From: an uncultured Alphaproteobacteria bacterium
GTDB taxonomy: Bacteria > Pseudomonadota > Alphaproteobacteria > Methylaequorales > Methylaequoraceae
Reading direction: 5' to 3'
Assembly (NCBI GenBank): GCA_902563305.1
Contig: CACEWP010000001.1
Location: forward strand, 62,001-126,000
DNA: 64,000 nt
How positions within the stretch are numbered: the first letter of the stretch is position 1; every line of letters begins with the position of its first letter. Below are positions 41,917-50,609 of this stretch, one piece after another. Both the position numbers and the translations under genes were made by a program. A model generated the notes under the pieces. The model had not been told where the DNA came from. It was given only the letters and a program-made list of their open reading frames with translations, and made no database searches.

Positions 41917-43248
41917 ATGAATCAGTCTTTTTTTATTAAAACATATGGTTGTCAGATGAATGAATACGACTCAGAAAAGCTAAACGAGTTGTTAAAATTT
42001 AATGGCTATAAGGCGTCAAAAAATTTTGAAGAATCAGATATTGCAATACTTAATACATGTCATATAAGAGAAAAGGCATCAGAGAAATTATATTCGGATT
42101 TAGGCAGGCTTTCAAAGTTTAAAGAAAACAAAGCAAAAGTAGGAAAAAAAATGCACATCATTGTTACTGGTTGTGTTGCCCAAGCTGAAGGGGATGAAAT
42201 TTTGAAAAGAAATAAAAGTGTTGATTATATTTTTGGCCCTCAGAACTTTCACAAACTTCCAAAAGTTCTTAACGATTCAAAAAGTGAAAAAGTTTTTAAT
42301 GACTTTTTGTGTGAAGATAAATTTTCATCTTTGTTACCTTCAACCGGAAAAGAAGTCAGCAAACTAGTAACAATTCAAGAAGGATGTGACAAATTCTGTT
42401 CTTTTTGTGTTGTGCCGTATACAAGAGGTGCGGAATTTTCTAGGCCATTAGAAGATATATATGCAGAAGTCAGCTCTTTAGTAAAAAAAGGAGCTAGAGA
42501 AATAACATTATTAGGACAGAATGTAAGTGCTTATAAGTCAGAAATTTTAAAAGATGGCAAAAAAGTAAAAGTTAAGCTTAGTTATTTATGCGAAGTTTTA
42601 TCAAAAATTATTGGCCTAGAAAGAATAAGATACCTAACTTCACATCCGATTGATATTGATGAATTGCTTATAGATCAACATAAAATTAATTCTAAACTAA
42701 TGCCATTTCTTCATTTACCAATTCAATCTGGATCAGATAGAGTTTTAAAAAAAATGAATAGAAAACATGACAAAAAATTTTATTTAGATTTAATAAAGAA
42801 AATAAGAAGAAAAAATAATAGTATGGCTTTCTCTTCAGATTTCATCGTTGGTTATCCAGGTGAGACTGACCATGATTTTGAAGAAACTCTAGATGTAATT
42901 GAAAGGGTTAAATTTGCAAGTTCATATTCATTTAAATATTCTTCTAGACCGGGAACACCCGCTTCAATTGATAATAATTATGTGAACGAGAAAAAAGCTG
43001 ACGTAAGGCTAAAAAAAATACAAGAGGTTTTAAATAATCAGCAAAAAGAATTTAACAAATCATTTCTTGGGAAATCAAGCAATGTTCTGTTTACGGGAAA
43101 AGGAAAAAAAATAAATCAATTTGTTGGGAGAACTCCTCATCTTCAACCAGTTCATGTTTTCTCAAATGATGATCTAACAGGACAACTCTTAAAAGTGGAG
43201 CTCTCTCAACTGACATCCTTTTCTTTTCATGGAAAACTATCTAACTAG
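41917..43248 (+). CDS. miaB: tRNA-2-methylthio-N6-isopentenyladenosine-37 methylthiotransferase MiaB
   Basis: The 443-residue radical-SAM enzyme has an N-terminal cluster domain with YGCQMNEYDS (Cys12) and LNTCHIREKA. The radical-SAM CDKFCSFC motif (Cys near 157, 161, 164) is followed by VVPYTRGAEFSR, and a C-terminal TRAM domain is present. It adds the methylthio group to i6A37 of tRNA. It heads the block miaB-phoH-ybeY-corC-lnt. Confidence 0.96.
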   Translation: MNQSFFIKTYGCQMNEYDSEKLNELLKFNGYKASKNFEESDIAILNTCHIREKASEKLYSDLGRLSKFKENKAKVGKKMHIIVTGCVAQAEGDEILKRNKSVDYIFGPQNFHKLPKVLNDSKSEKVFNDFLCEDKFSSLLPSTGKEVSKLVTIQEGCDKFCSFCVVPYTRGAEFSRPLEDIYAEVSSLVKKGAREITLLGQNVSAYKSEILKDGKKVKVKLSYLCEVLSKIIGLERIRYLTSHPIDIDELLIDQHKINSKLMPFLHLPIQSGSDRVLKKMNRKHDKKFYLDLIKKIRRKNNSMAFSSDFIVGYPGETDHDFEETLDVIERVKFASSYSFKYSSRPGTPASIDNNYVNEKKADVRLKKIQEVLNNQQKEFNKSFLGKSSNVLFTGKGKKINQFVGRTPHLQPVHVFSNDDLTGQLLKVELSQLTSFSFHGKLSN

Positions 43249-43256
43249 AGAAAAAA

Positions 43257-44273
43257 TTGAAAAAAAATTTTAATAAGGATACAAATACACATTCAAAAAC
43301 AATGTCATTTGGTGACAACTCCTTACTACCTATAGTTTATGGAGATCATGATAGATTTTTAAAGATTATAGAAAAGAAGATGAATGTTTCAATAATTACC
43401 AGAGGAAATTTTCTTAAAATTAGTGGTGCAGAGAGTATGGTAAAAATTACTGGAGAACTATTGGAGACTTTATTTAAAAATGTACAAAAGAATAATTTTC
43501 TAGATGAAGGCGAAGTTCATGGTATGATAAATTTATATAGAGAATCTAGGAATGGCGCATCGAAAAAGATAGAAAATATTGATTCATTAAGTTTTACTGC
43601 AGGTAAAAAATTAATAAAGCCCAGGTCAAAAAAACAAGTTGATTATTTTAACTTAGTTAAAAAAAAGAATTTAGTTTTCTGTTGTGGTCCAGCGGGTACT
43701 GGAAAAACATATTTGGCTGTTGCTTTGGCCGTCTCTATGCTCAAAACAGGACAAATTGAGAAGATTATTCTTTCAAGACCAGCAGTAGAAGCTGGTGAGA
43801 GACTTGGATTTCTTCCTGGAGATTTAAAAGAAAAAATAGATCCATATTTAAGACCACTTTATGACGCCCTAAATGATATGCTATCTTTTTCTGAAGTTTT
43901 AAAAAAAATTGAAAATGGAATGATAGAAATTGCACCTCTTGCTTTTATGAGAGGAAGAACATTATCTAACGCTTTTATAATTCTAGATGAATCACAAAAT
44001 ACTACCTCAATACAAATGAAAATGTTTCTAACAAGATTAGGTGAGAATTCAAGAATGATAGTTAACGGAGATTTATCTCAGGTGGACCTTCCATCTGGAA
44101 CAAAATCTGGATTAAGAGAGTCAATGAATATCCTTAAGGATATAGAGGATATAGGGTTTATTGAATTTGAAGAAAAGGATGTTGTAAGAAATCCTTTGGT
44201 TTCAAAGATAGTTGGTAAATATGAAGAATTTGAAAGAATCCAAGGTGTGGGTGACAAATATAAAAAAAAATAA
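43257..44273 (+). CDS. ybeZ: PhoH-like ATPase (YbeZ)
   Basis: The 338-residue protein has an N-terminal KH-like part and a PhoH ATPase domain: Walker A GPAGTGKTYLAVALAV (from about 144), SRPAVEAGERLGFLPGD, and Walker B FIILDESQNTT. It partners YbeY in ribosome/RNA maintenance. TTG 43257, with AGAG upstream, is the likely start; ATG 43302 is the alternative but has no ribosome-binding site. The name PhoH does not make it part of the phosphate regulon here. Confidence 0.92.
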   Translation: MKKNFNKDTNTHSKTMSFGDNSLLPIVYGDHDRFLKIIEKKMNVSIITRGNFLKISGAESMVKITGELLETLFKNVQKNNFLDEGEVHGMINLYRESRNGASKKIENIDSLSFTAGKKLIKPRSKKQVDYFNLVKKKNLVFCCGPAGTGKTYLAVALAVSMLKTGQIEKIILSRPAVEAGERLGFLPGDLKEKIDPYLRPLYDALNDMLSFSEVLKKIENGMIEIAPLAFMRGRTLSNAFIILDESQNTTSIQMKMFLTRLGENSRMIVNGDLSQVDLPSGTKSGLRESMNILKDIEDIGFIEFEEKDVVRNPLVSKIVGKYEEFERIQGVGDKYKKK

Positions 44274-44280
44274 TTTTAAT

Positions 44281-44751
44281 ATGATTGATGTTAAATTTGA
44301 ATGTGAGGGTAATTTTAAGGAAAAAGACATAAGAAATTTTGTAGAAGAATCTGTTAATCAAACTATAGAAATACTTAAAAATAGTGATTTAAAAACCTAT
44401 ATTTCTGTATTTTTGACAAACAACAAAGAGATCAGAAAAATTAACTTTAAGTTTCGGAATATCGATAAAGAAACTAACGTTTTATCTTTCCCTCAAAATG
44501 AGGAAAGAGTGATGATAGATTTAGAAAATTATTTAATATTAGGAGATATTGTAATTTCTCTTGAAAAAATTTTAGCCGAATCCAAGGAGCGAGAAAAAAG
44601 TTTCTACAAACATCTACTTCATATGATTGTTCACAGTACATTACATTTATATGGATATGATCATACAAATAAAAAAGAAGCTGATATTATGGAAGAGAAA
44701 GAAAAAGATGTACTCAATGAGTTATTCAAAAGGAAAAATTTTAAATTATGA
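44281..44751 (+). CDS. ybeY: Endoribonuclease YbeY
   Basis: The 156-residue protein has the zinc site HSTLHLYGYDH with His118, His122 and His128; the usual HGxLH Gly is Ser here. NVLSFPQNE and ILGDIVIS are further family marks. YbeY matures 16S rRNA 3' ends. I use ATG 44281, 7 nt after phoH; the longer frame overlaps phoH. It overlaps corC by 4 nt. Confidence 0.93.
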   Translation: MIDVKFECEGNFKEKDIRNFVEESVNQTIEILKNSDLKTYISVFLTNNKEIRKINFKFRNIDKETNVLSFPQNEERVMIDLENYLILGDIVISLEKILAESKEREKSFYKHLLHMIVHSTLHLYGYDHTNKKEADIMEEKEKDVLNELFKRKNFKL

Positions 44752-45587
44752 TAAAAAAATTTTTTACTAGAATTGCCTCCATATTTCGTTCAAACGAAAA
44801 AGAAGAATTAAAAAATGTTATTGAGGATTTAATTGATGAAAATAAAAATGGCACTGAAAAAATTGATGACGGAACCAAGAATATATTTAAAAATGTCATT
44901 AACCTAAGTGATAAATGCATTGAAGATATTATGATCCCAAGAGCAGACATAGATGCAGTTTCTTCAGATATAAAAATTAATAATCTTGTTAGTTTCATAA
45001 ATAAAAATAAGCATTCAAGAATACCTGTATTTCAAGATAACTTGGACAGAATTATTGGGATGATTCACATACGAGACTTGTTCGAGAAAGTAAATAATAA
45101 AGTTAGAAACAATAGAAACTTAAAGCTTTCAAAAACAATAATAAGAAAGATTCTTTTCTCATCTCCCTCAATGAAAATTCTTGATCTTTTATTAAAAATG
45201 AGATCAGAGCAGATTCACATGTCAATTGTAGTAGATGAATTTGGAGGAACAAACGGTTTGGTGACTATTGAAGATCTTGTGGAGGAAATTGTTGGGGAGA
45301 TTAAAGATGAGCACGATCTTGAAGAAATTGAAGAGATAAAAAAAATATCTAAGAAAACTTATGATGTTTCTGCGAGGCTACCAGTTGAAGAATTAGAAAA
45401 AAAGATAGGTGGATATTTTACTGAAGAAGAAAAAGAAGATATAGATACAGTTGGTGGTTTGGTTTTCAACTTATTGGGAAAAATTCCGAGTAGAGGAGAA
45501 GTTATAAATCATAAAAGTGGCTTGGAATTTACAATTAGAGATGCAGATACGAGGAAAATTAAAAGAATTCTAGTTAATGTCAAATAA
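44748..45587 (+). CDS. CorC/HlyC family CBS-domain protein
   Basis: The 279-residue protein has two CBS domains (about 65-190; IMIPRADIDAVS, HSRIPVFQDNLDRIIGMIHIRDL abridged) and a C-terminal CorC_HlyC domain (about 200-278; VGGLVFNLLGKIPSRGE). It has no membrane helices, so it is the soluble CorC type, linked to magnesium/cobalt handling. Its position between ybeY and lnt is conserved in proteobacteria. Confidence 0.9.
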   Translation: MIKKFFTRIASIFRSNEKEELKNVIEDLIDENKNGTEKIDDGTKNIFKNVINLSDKCIEDIMIPRADIDAVSSDIKINNLVSFINKNKHSRIPVFQDNLDRIIGMIHIRDLFEKVNNKVRNNRNLKLSKTIIRKILFSSPSMKILDLLLKMRSEQIHMSIVVDEFGGTNGLVTIEDLVEEIVGEIKDEHDLEEIEEIKKISKKTYDVSARLPVEELEKKIGGYFTEEEKEDIDTVGGLVFNLLGKIPSRGEVINHKSGLEFTIRDADTRKIKRILVNVK

Positions 45588-47103
45588 AGTTTACCAATGT
45601 ATAGCTTTTTTTACTTCAGGACTCATTAGTGGAATTTCAATTTCCGCCGACTATTTAATTCCTTTATTTCTGATTGGTCATTACTTTTTTATTAAATTTC
45701 TCCTAAAAAGAAGTGTTTTGTTTTTAAACTTTATTCCAGGATGGTTGTTTGGTTTTGGTTTTTTTTTTTCATCTATGCATTGGATTATAAATCCTTTTCT
45801 TATTTATGAGGAACATAAGAGTTTAGCTCCTTTTGTAATATTAATTTTTCCTTTATTAATGGGTCTGTTTTTTGCTCTACCAAGTTTTTTGATAACACGG
45901 TTTAAAATGTTAATAAATATAAATAAGCATCTTTTTACATTTGGCTTTTTTATTACCTTTATTTTATTTAGTTCTGAATTTCTAAGATCAAAAATATTCG
46001 GTGGCTTACCTTTTAACTTATACGCTCATATTTGGGTTTTTAATGAAAGGTTTTTTAAAATAGTTGCATTGGTTGGCGTTTATGGACTTTCGTTCTTTAC
46101 TATATTTTGGATGGTTATTTCAATCTTATTATTTATAAAAAAAAAGATTTCTTTTTTAATACCCTTAACAAGTTTTCCTGTAATTTTAATTATTAGTTCG
46201 TTTCTTTATGAGAAGGAAAATTTAGAAAAAAACAATACTCTTGATGTAAGAGTCGTACAACCAAATATTTTGCAAAAAGAAAAATGGGATAAAAGTTTAT
46301 TTCAACAGCACGTCGACAAGCTTCTCAGACTTTCCAAAAGAGCGAAAAAAGATACACAATTAATAGTTGTTTGGCCAGAAGCAGCTATGACTGTTTATTT
46401 AAATGAAAATAAGGATTTATTAAATTATATCAGGCGTAATATTGATGATTCTACTACTATAATCACAGGAGGACTTAGAAGGGACTTTGTAAATAATAGT
46501 TTCAAAATTTATAATTCTTTATTTGTAATTGAAAAGAATGGTTTTACTTTTTATGACAAAAAGCATTTAGTACCTTTCGGAGAGTTTATTCCTTTAAGAT
46601 CCATTCTAAATTTTTGGAAGATAACTCCTGGTAAAACTGACTTTAGTAGTGGCAAAAAAGAGAATTTACTTACATTAGTGAGTGATAATAAAGAAATATT
46701 ATTTGAACCGTCAATTTGTTATGAAGCAATTTTTCAGACTTTTAATTATAAAAAAATAGAACTGCTAATTAATATAACAAACGATGCTTGGTTTGGAAAA
46801 ACAACTGGCCCAAAGCAACATTTAACTGCTGCAATTTTTAGATCAGTTGAAAAAGGCGTCCCGCTCTTAAGGTCAGCAAACTCTGGTATCTCTATAATAT
46901 CAGATAGTAACGGAAAAATTTTAAAAAAAATAGAACTAGGAAAAGAGGGCTTCATTGAAAAAAAAATCATTCTTGGTGAAAACTCAACCTTTTTTATGAT
47001 GTATGGAAATAGAGTTGTTCTGATATTAATTTTTATTTTTTTCTTTATAAATTTTTCAATTGATTTTGTAATAAAAAAAAGAAAAAGTTTGAAAAGTTAT
47101 TAA
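45577..47103 (+). CDS. lnt: Apolipoprotein N-acyltransferase Lnt
   Basis: The 508-residue protein has six or more N-terminal membrane helices and a periplasmic nitrilase-fold domain with the Glu-Lys-Cys triad: Glu267 in WPEAAM, Lys near 329 in YDKKHLVPFGEF and Cys near 381 in EPSICYEAIF. It adds the third acyl chain to lipoproteins. It overlaps corC by 11 nt. Confidence 0.95.
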   Translation: MSNKVYQCIAFFTSGLISGISISADYLIPLFLIGHYFFIKFLLKRSVLFLNFIPGWLFGFGFFFSSMHWIINPFLIYEEHKSLAPFVILIFPLLMGLFFALPSFLITRFKMLININKHLFTFGFFITFILFSSEFLRSKIFGGLPFNLYAHIWVFNERFFKIVALVGVYGLSFFTIFWMVISILLFIKKKISFLIPLTSFPVILIISSFLYEKENLEKNNTLDVRVVQPNILQKEKWDKSLFQQHVDKLLRLSKRAKKDTQLIVVWPEAAMTVYLNENKDLLNYIRRNIDDSTTIITGGLRRDFVNNSFKIYNSLFVIEKNGFTFYDKKHLVPFGEFIPLRSILNFWKITPGKTDFSSGKKENLLTLVSDNKEILFEPSICYEAIFQTFNYKKIELLINITNDAWFGKTTGPKQHLTAAIFRSVEKGVPLLRSANSGISIISDSNGKILKKIELGKEGFIEKKIILGENSTFFMMYGNRVVLILIFIFFFINFSIDFVIKKRKSLKSY

Positions 47104-47126
47104 TTATGAACTACTAGTTTATTTCT

Positions 47127-48302
47127 ATGTTAAAAGATTCTTCAAGTTACATTTTCACAAGTGAGTCAGTTTCAGAGGGTCATCCAGATAAAATATGCGA
47201 TCAAATTTCAGATCTAATTGTCGACATCTACATGAAAGCTGACAAAAACTCAAGAGTAGCATGCGAGACTTTAGCTACAACTAACCGTGTTATCTTGTCT
47301 GGAGAAGTGAAAATAAATCAAAACCATGATCAAGTGAAAGAGGGAATAATAGAGGAAAAAATTAGAGAAAAAATTAAAGAAATAGGTTATGAGCAGAAGG
47401 GCTTCCATTGGAAAAATTTGAAAATAGAAAATTACTTGCATCAACAATCTCAAGATATTTCTCAAGGAGTAGATTCATCAAGTTTTACAGGTGCAGGAGA
47501 TCAAGGAATAATGTTTGGTTATGCTTGTTCTGAAACTGACTCATTGATTCCTGCACCGTTATATTATTCGCATATGATCTTGAGGGAACTATCACATTTT
47601 AGAAGAAATAATGATTCTTTCTTTGGACCAGATTCTAAAAGTCAAGTGTCAATGAATTATGAAGGAAACCAACCAAAAAATATTGACTCAATAGTAGTTT
47701 CCACTCAACATTTAGAAAGTATCGGAAACCACCAAATTAGAAAGAAAGTTTTGGAAATTATTGAAAATTCTATCCCCAACTCTTTGTTACCCAAATCAGA
47801 AAAGATTCTTATAAATCCAACAGGAAGGTTTGTTATTGGTGGTCCTGATGGTGATACAGGGTTGACAGGAAGAAAGATTATTGTAGATACTTATGGCGGT
47901 GCTGCACCTCACGGAGGGGGGGCGTTTTCAGGAAAAGATTATACAAAGGTTGATAGATCTGCTGCATATATCGCTAGGTATATTTCAAAAAATATTGTTG
48001 CAAGTAAATTAGCTAGAAAGTGCCTAATTCAGCTGTCTTATGCTATTGGGGTAGCAGATCCAATTTCTATTTATTTAAAAGCAGATAAAGAGTCGAATCT
48101 AAATACTGAGAATATTATTCAAATTATAAAAAAATATGTTGATTTATCCCCGAACGGTATTAAAAACCATCTTAAGTTAGATAGACCTATCTATGAACCA
48201 ACTTCTAGTTATGGTCATTTTGGAAGAGAATTTATTCCAGAAACAGGAAGTTTTTCTTGGGAAAAGTTAGATTTGGCAGAAAAAATATTAAATGAATATT
48301 AA
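47127..48302 (+). CDS. metK: S-adenosylmethionine synthetase
   Basis: The 391-residue enzyme has FTSESVSEGHPDKICDQISD (abridged: SEGHPDKICDQ), GAGDQGIMFGYA and GGAAPHGGGAFSGKDYTKVDRS (abridged: GGGAFSGKD), the MetK signatures. It makes SAM from ATP and methionine. Only 23 nt separate it from lnt, leaving no room for a SAM riboswitch. The HTH regulator gene often found between lnt and metK in alphaproteobacteria is absent. Confidence 0.97.
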   Translation: MLKDSSSYIFTSESVSEGHPDKICDQISDLIVDIYMKADKNSRVACETLATTNRVILSGEVKINQNHDQVKEGIIEEKIREKIKEIGYEQKGFHWKNLKIENYLHQQSQDISQGVDSSSFTGAGDQGIMFGYACSETDSLIPAPLYYSHMILRELSHFRRNNDSFFGPDSKSQVSMNYEGNQPKNIDSIVVSTQHLESIGNHQIRKKVLEIIENSIPNSLLPKSEKILINPTGRFVIGGPDGDTGLTGRKIIVDTYGGAAPHGGGAFSGKDYTKVDRSAAYIARYISKNIVASKLARKCLIQLSYAIGVADPISIYLKADKESNLNTENIIQIIKKYVDLSPNGIKNHLKLDRPIYEPTSSYGHFGREFIPETGSFSWEKLDLAEKILNEY

Positions 48303-48304
48303 AG

Positions 48305-48961
48305 ATGTTGCCATTCTATGGAAGAAAGTTATCAAGAAAAAATAAAAATTTTTGTCCACGGACACTTAAAGCGAATGAATTTTTCTTTGATGAATCAAGC
48401 TCCAATTTATCAAAAGAAATTACTAATTCTAAATCTATTTTCAATTTAGAAATTGGTTTTGGAAAAGGTGAGAACCTCATATATCAATCTCAAATAAAAA
48501 AGGATGAATTATTTTTCGCAATTGATCCATATTTATCTGGAGGATTGAGTCTTCTAAAAGGAATAGAATTTAATAAAATTTCTAATATTTTTTTTTCTGA
48601 TCTACCTTTTGCAAAATTTCTAAATTTGGCTAAAAACTTTTCTTTTAAAAGAGTTTATATTTTATTTCCAGACCCTTGGCCTAAGAAAAAGCATAAAAAA
48701 AGAAGACTAATAAATGAGAAATTTGTTGAAAATTTAAATAAAATTACGACCAGTAAATCAGAAATCATAATAGCAACTGACGATGCAGACTACTCAAATC
48801 AAATTTCAAAAACTTTTTCAAATATAAAAACCTTTGAATTATTTTCAAAAAGAAATGATTACTTGAGCTTTCAGGATAATGATATCTACCCAACAAAGTA
48901 TTATACAAAAGCAAGAAATCAAAATAGGAAAATAAACTTTTTTATTTTTACAAAATTATAA
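48305..48961 (+). CDS. trmB: tRNA (guanine-N7-)-methyltransferase TrmB
   Basis: The 218-residue protein has the SAM-binding loop LEIGFGKGENL, the acidic FAIDPYLSGG, and the catalytic/tRNA motif LFPDPWPKKKHKKRRL. It makes m7G46 in tRNA. It starts 2 nt after metK. About 120 nt of non-coding sequence then precede nusA where rimP would be expected. Confidence 0.94.
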   Translation: MLPFYGRKLSRKNKNFCPRTLKANEFFFDESSSNLSKEITNSKSIFNLEIGFGKGENLIYQSQIKKDELFFAIDPYLSGGLSLLKGIEFNKISNIFFSDLPFAKFLNLAKNFSFKRVYILFPDPWPKKKHKKRRLINEKFVENLNKITTSKSEIIIATDDADYSNQISKTFSNIKTFELFSKRNDYLSFQDNDIYPTKYYTKARNQNRKINFFIFTKL

Positions 48962-49046
48962 TCCTAAAAAAAAAATATTAAATTATTTATGTTTAGCCAA
49001 AGTCTTGGTATGAATATCTTAAACTTTTCAAATTACTGTACAGGGA

Positions 49047-49052
49047 TATAAT
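49047..49052 (+). promoter_or_regulatory. Possible -10 box before nusA
   Basis: TATAAT (in GGGATATAATT) lies about 30 nt before the nusA start in the 121-nt trmB-nusA gap. A TTTTCA-like -35 about 18 nt upstream is weak. It would give nusA-infB-pnp a local promoter. Confidence 0.35.
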
Positions 49053-49082
49053 TTGAAATAAATAATTTATAGGGTATTAAAA

Positions 49083-50603
49083 TTGGAAAAAAATGAAATC
49101 AGAGACATTCAAACGTTTGATATTATTGATGTAGCGAAGAATATCGCGAAAGAAAAGGGAATCGACGAGCTTGAAGTTATTGATGCAATGGAAATGGCTA
49201 TCGCAAAAGCAGGTAGGACAAAATACGGATTTGAGTTGGACATAAGAGCACATGTTGATAAAAAAACAGGAAAAATTGGTCTTTTTAGGTATCAAGAGGT
49301 TGTGGAAGATATGGACTCCTTTCCATCTGAAGAGCGAGTTAACAAAGTAAATATTTCAAATCTAAAAAAAGATAATAAATCACTTAAGGTTGGAGAATTT
49401 GTTAAGGAAGAACTTCCTCCTTTAGATTTTGGAAGAATAGCAGTTCAGACAGCTAAACAAGTTATATTTCAAAAAGTAAAAGAAGCTGAGAAAATTATGC
49501 AGTTCAACGAATTCAAAGATAAAGCTGGTGAAATTGTAAATGGGGTTGTCAAAAGAGTCGAATATGGGAATTTAATTATTGATCTAGGAAAAGGTGAAGC
49601 AATTTTGAGAAGAGAAGAACTTTTGAATAGGGAGGTTTTTAGAAGATCTGATAGAATACGGGCTTACATTAATGAAGTTAAACATGATTTAAAAGGTCCA
49701 CAAATATTTTTATCCCGGGCTCATAATAATTTTTTAGTTAAACTTTTTTTTCAAGAGGTTCCTGAAATTTATGATGGAATAATCGAAGTCAAGTCTGTTG
49801 CCAGAGATCCTGGAAGTAGGGCGAAAATTGCAGTTTATACAAAAGAAAAAAGCATAGATCCTGTAGGAGCGTGTGTGGGGATGAGAGGAAGTAGGGTTCA
49901 GGCTGTTGTTAATGAACTTCAAGGGGAAAAAATTGATATTGTGCTTTGGTCTGAGGATATTGCAACATTCGTGGTTAATGCTTTGGGGCCTGCAGAAGTA
50001 GATAAGGTAATAATTGAAGAAGACCTAAAAAAGATAGACGTTATTGTCCCAGATGAACAATTGAGTCTCGCAATTGGAAGAAAAGGACAAAATGTCAGAC
50101 TGGCAAGCGCCTTAACAGGATGGAGTATTGATATATTAACAACATCTCAAGAATCAGACAGAAGAAACGAAGAATTTAAAAACTTATCGCAAAAATTTAT
50201 TGAATTTCTTGATGTTGACGAAGTGATCGCCCATTTACTAGTTACAGAAGGTTTTACCACTATAGATGAAGTTGCAATGGTCTCTCTTGAGGAGTTAACT
50301 TCCATAGAGGGTTTTGATGAAAATTTATCAAAAGAGTTAATCCAAAGAGCTAAAACTTGTGTAGAGAAAATTAGAGAAGAAAACCTACAGAAATTGAGAG
50401 AATCAGGTTTTGATGATTATTTGCTTAATACAAAACTTTTTAATACCGAACAATTATTAAAATTGAATGAAAATAATATTAAAACCAGAGACCAACTTGC
50501 TGACCTATCAAATGTTGAGCTAATTGAAATATTTAGAGAAATGGATAAAGATAAAGCTGACGAAATAATAATGGATTCAAGACAACACTGGTATAAAAAC
50601 TAA
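49083..50603 (+). CDS. nusA: Transcription termination/antitermination factor NusA
   Basis: The 506-residue protein has the NusA N-terminal domain (1-130; NIAKEKGIDELEVIDAMEMA abridged), S1 (about 140-205; FKDKAGEIVNGVVKRVEYG abridged), two KH domains (about 235-345; DPVGACVGMRGSRVQAV and LSLAIGRKGQNVRLA) and two C-terminal helix-hairpin repeats typical of the proteobacterial form. TTG 49083 is the start, with AGGG upstream; no in-frame ATG precedes the conserved domain. Confidence 0.95.
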   Translation: MEKNEIRDIQTFDIIDVAKNIAKEKGIDELEVIDAMEMAIAKAGRTKYGFELDIRAHVDKKTGKIGLFRYQEVVEDMDSFPSEERVNKVNISNLKKDNKSLKVGEFVKEELPPLDFGRIAVQTAKQVIFQKVKEAEKIMQFNEFKDKAGEIVNGVVKRVEYGNLIIDLGKGEAILRREELLNREVFRRSDRIRAYINEVKHDLKGPQIFLSRAHNNFLVKLFFQEVPEIYDGIIEVKSVARDPGSRAKIAVYTKEKSIDPVGACVGMRGSRVQAVVNELQGEKIDIVLWSEDIATFVVNALGPAEVDKVIIEEDLKKIDVIVPDEQLSLAIGRKGQNVRLASALTGWSIDILTTSQESDRRNEEFKNLSQKFIEFLDVDEVIAHLLVTEGFTTIDEVAMVSLEELTSIEGFDENLSKELIQRAKTCVEKIREENLQKLRESGFDDYLLNTKLFNTEQLLKLNENNIKTRDQLADLSNVELIEIFREMDKDKADEIIMDSRQHWYKN

Positions 50604-50609
50604 ATTTAA

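Noticed and set aside
43257-44273. PhoH as a member of the phosphate regulon
   Set aside because: This is the YbeZ-type gene in the conserved miaB-ybeY-lnt block, with no Pho box upstream.
47104-47126. Possible SAM riboswitch ahead of metK
   Set aside because: Only 23 nt separate lnt and metK; there is no room for an aptamer and no characteristic stems.
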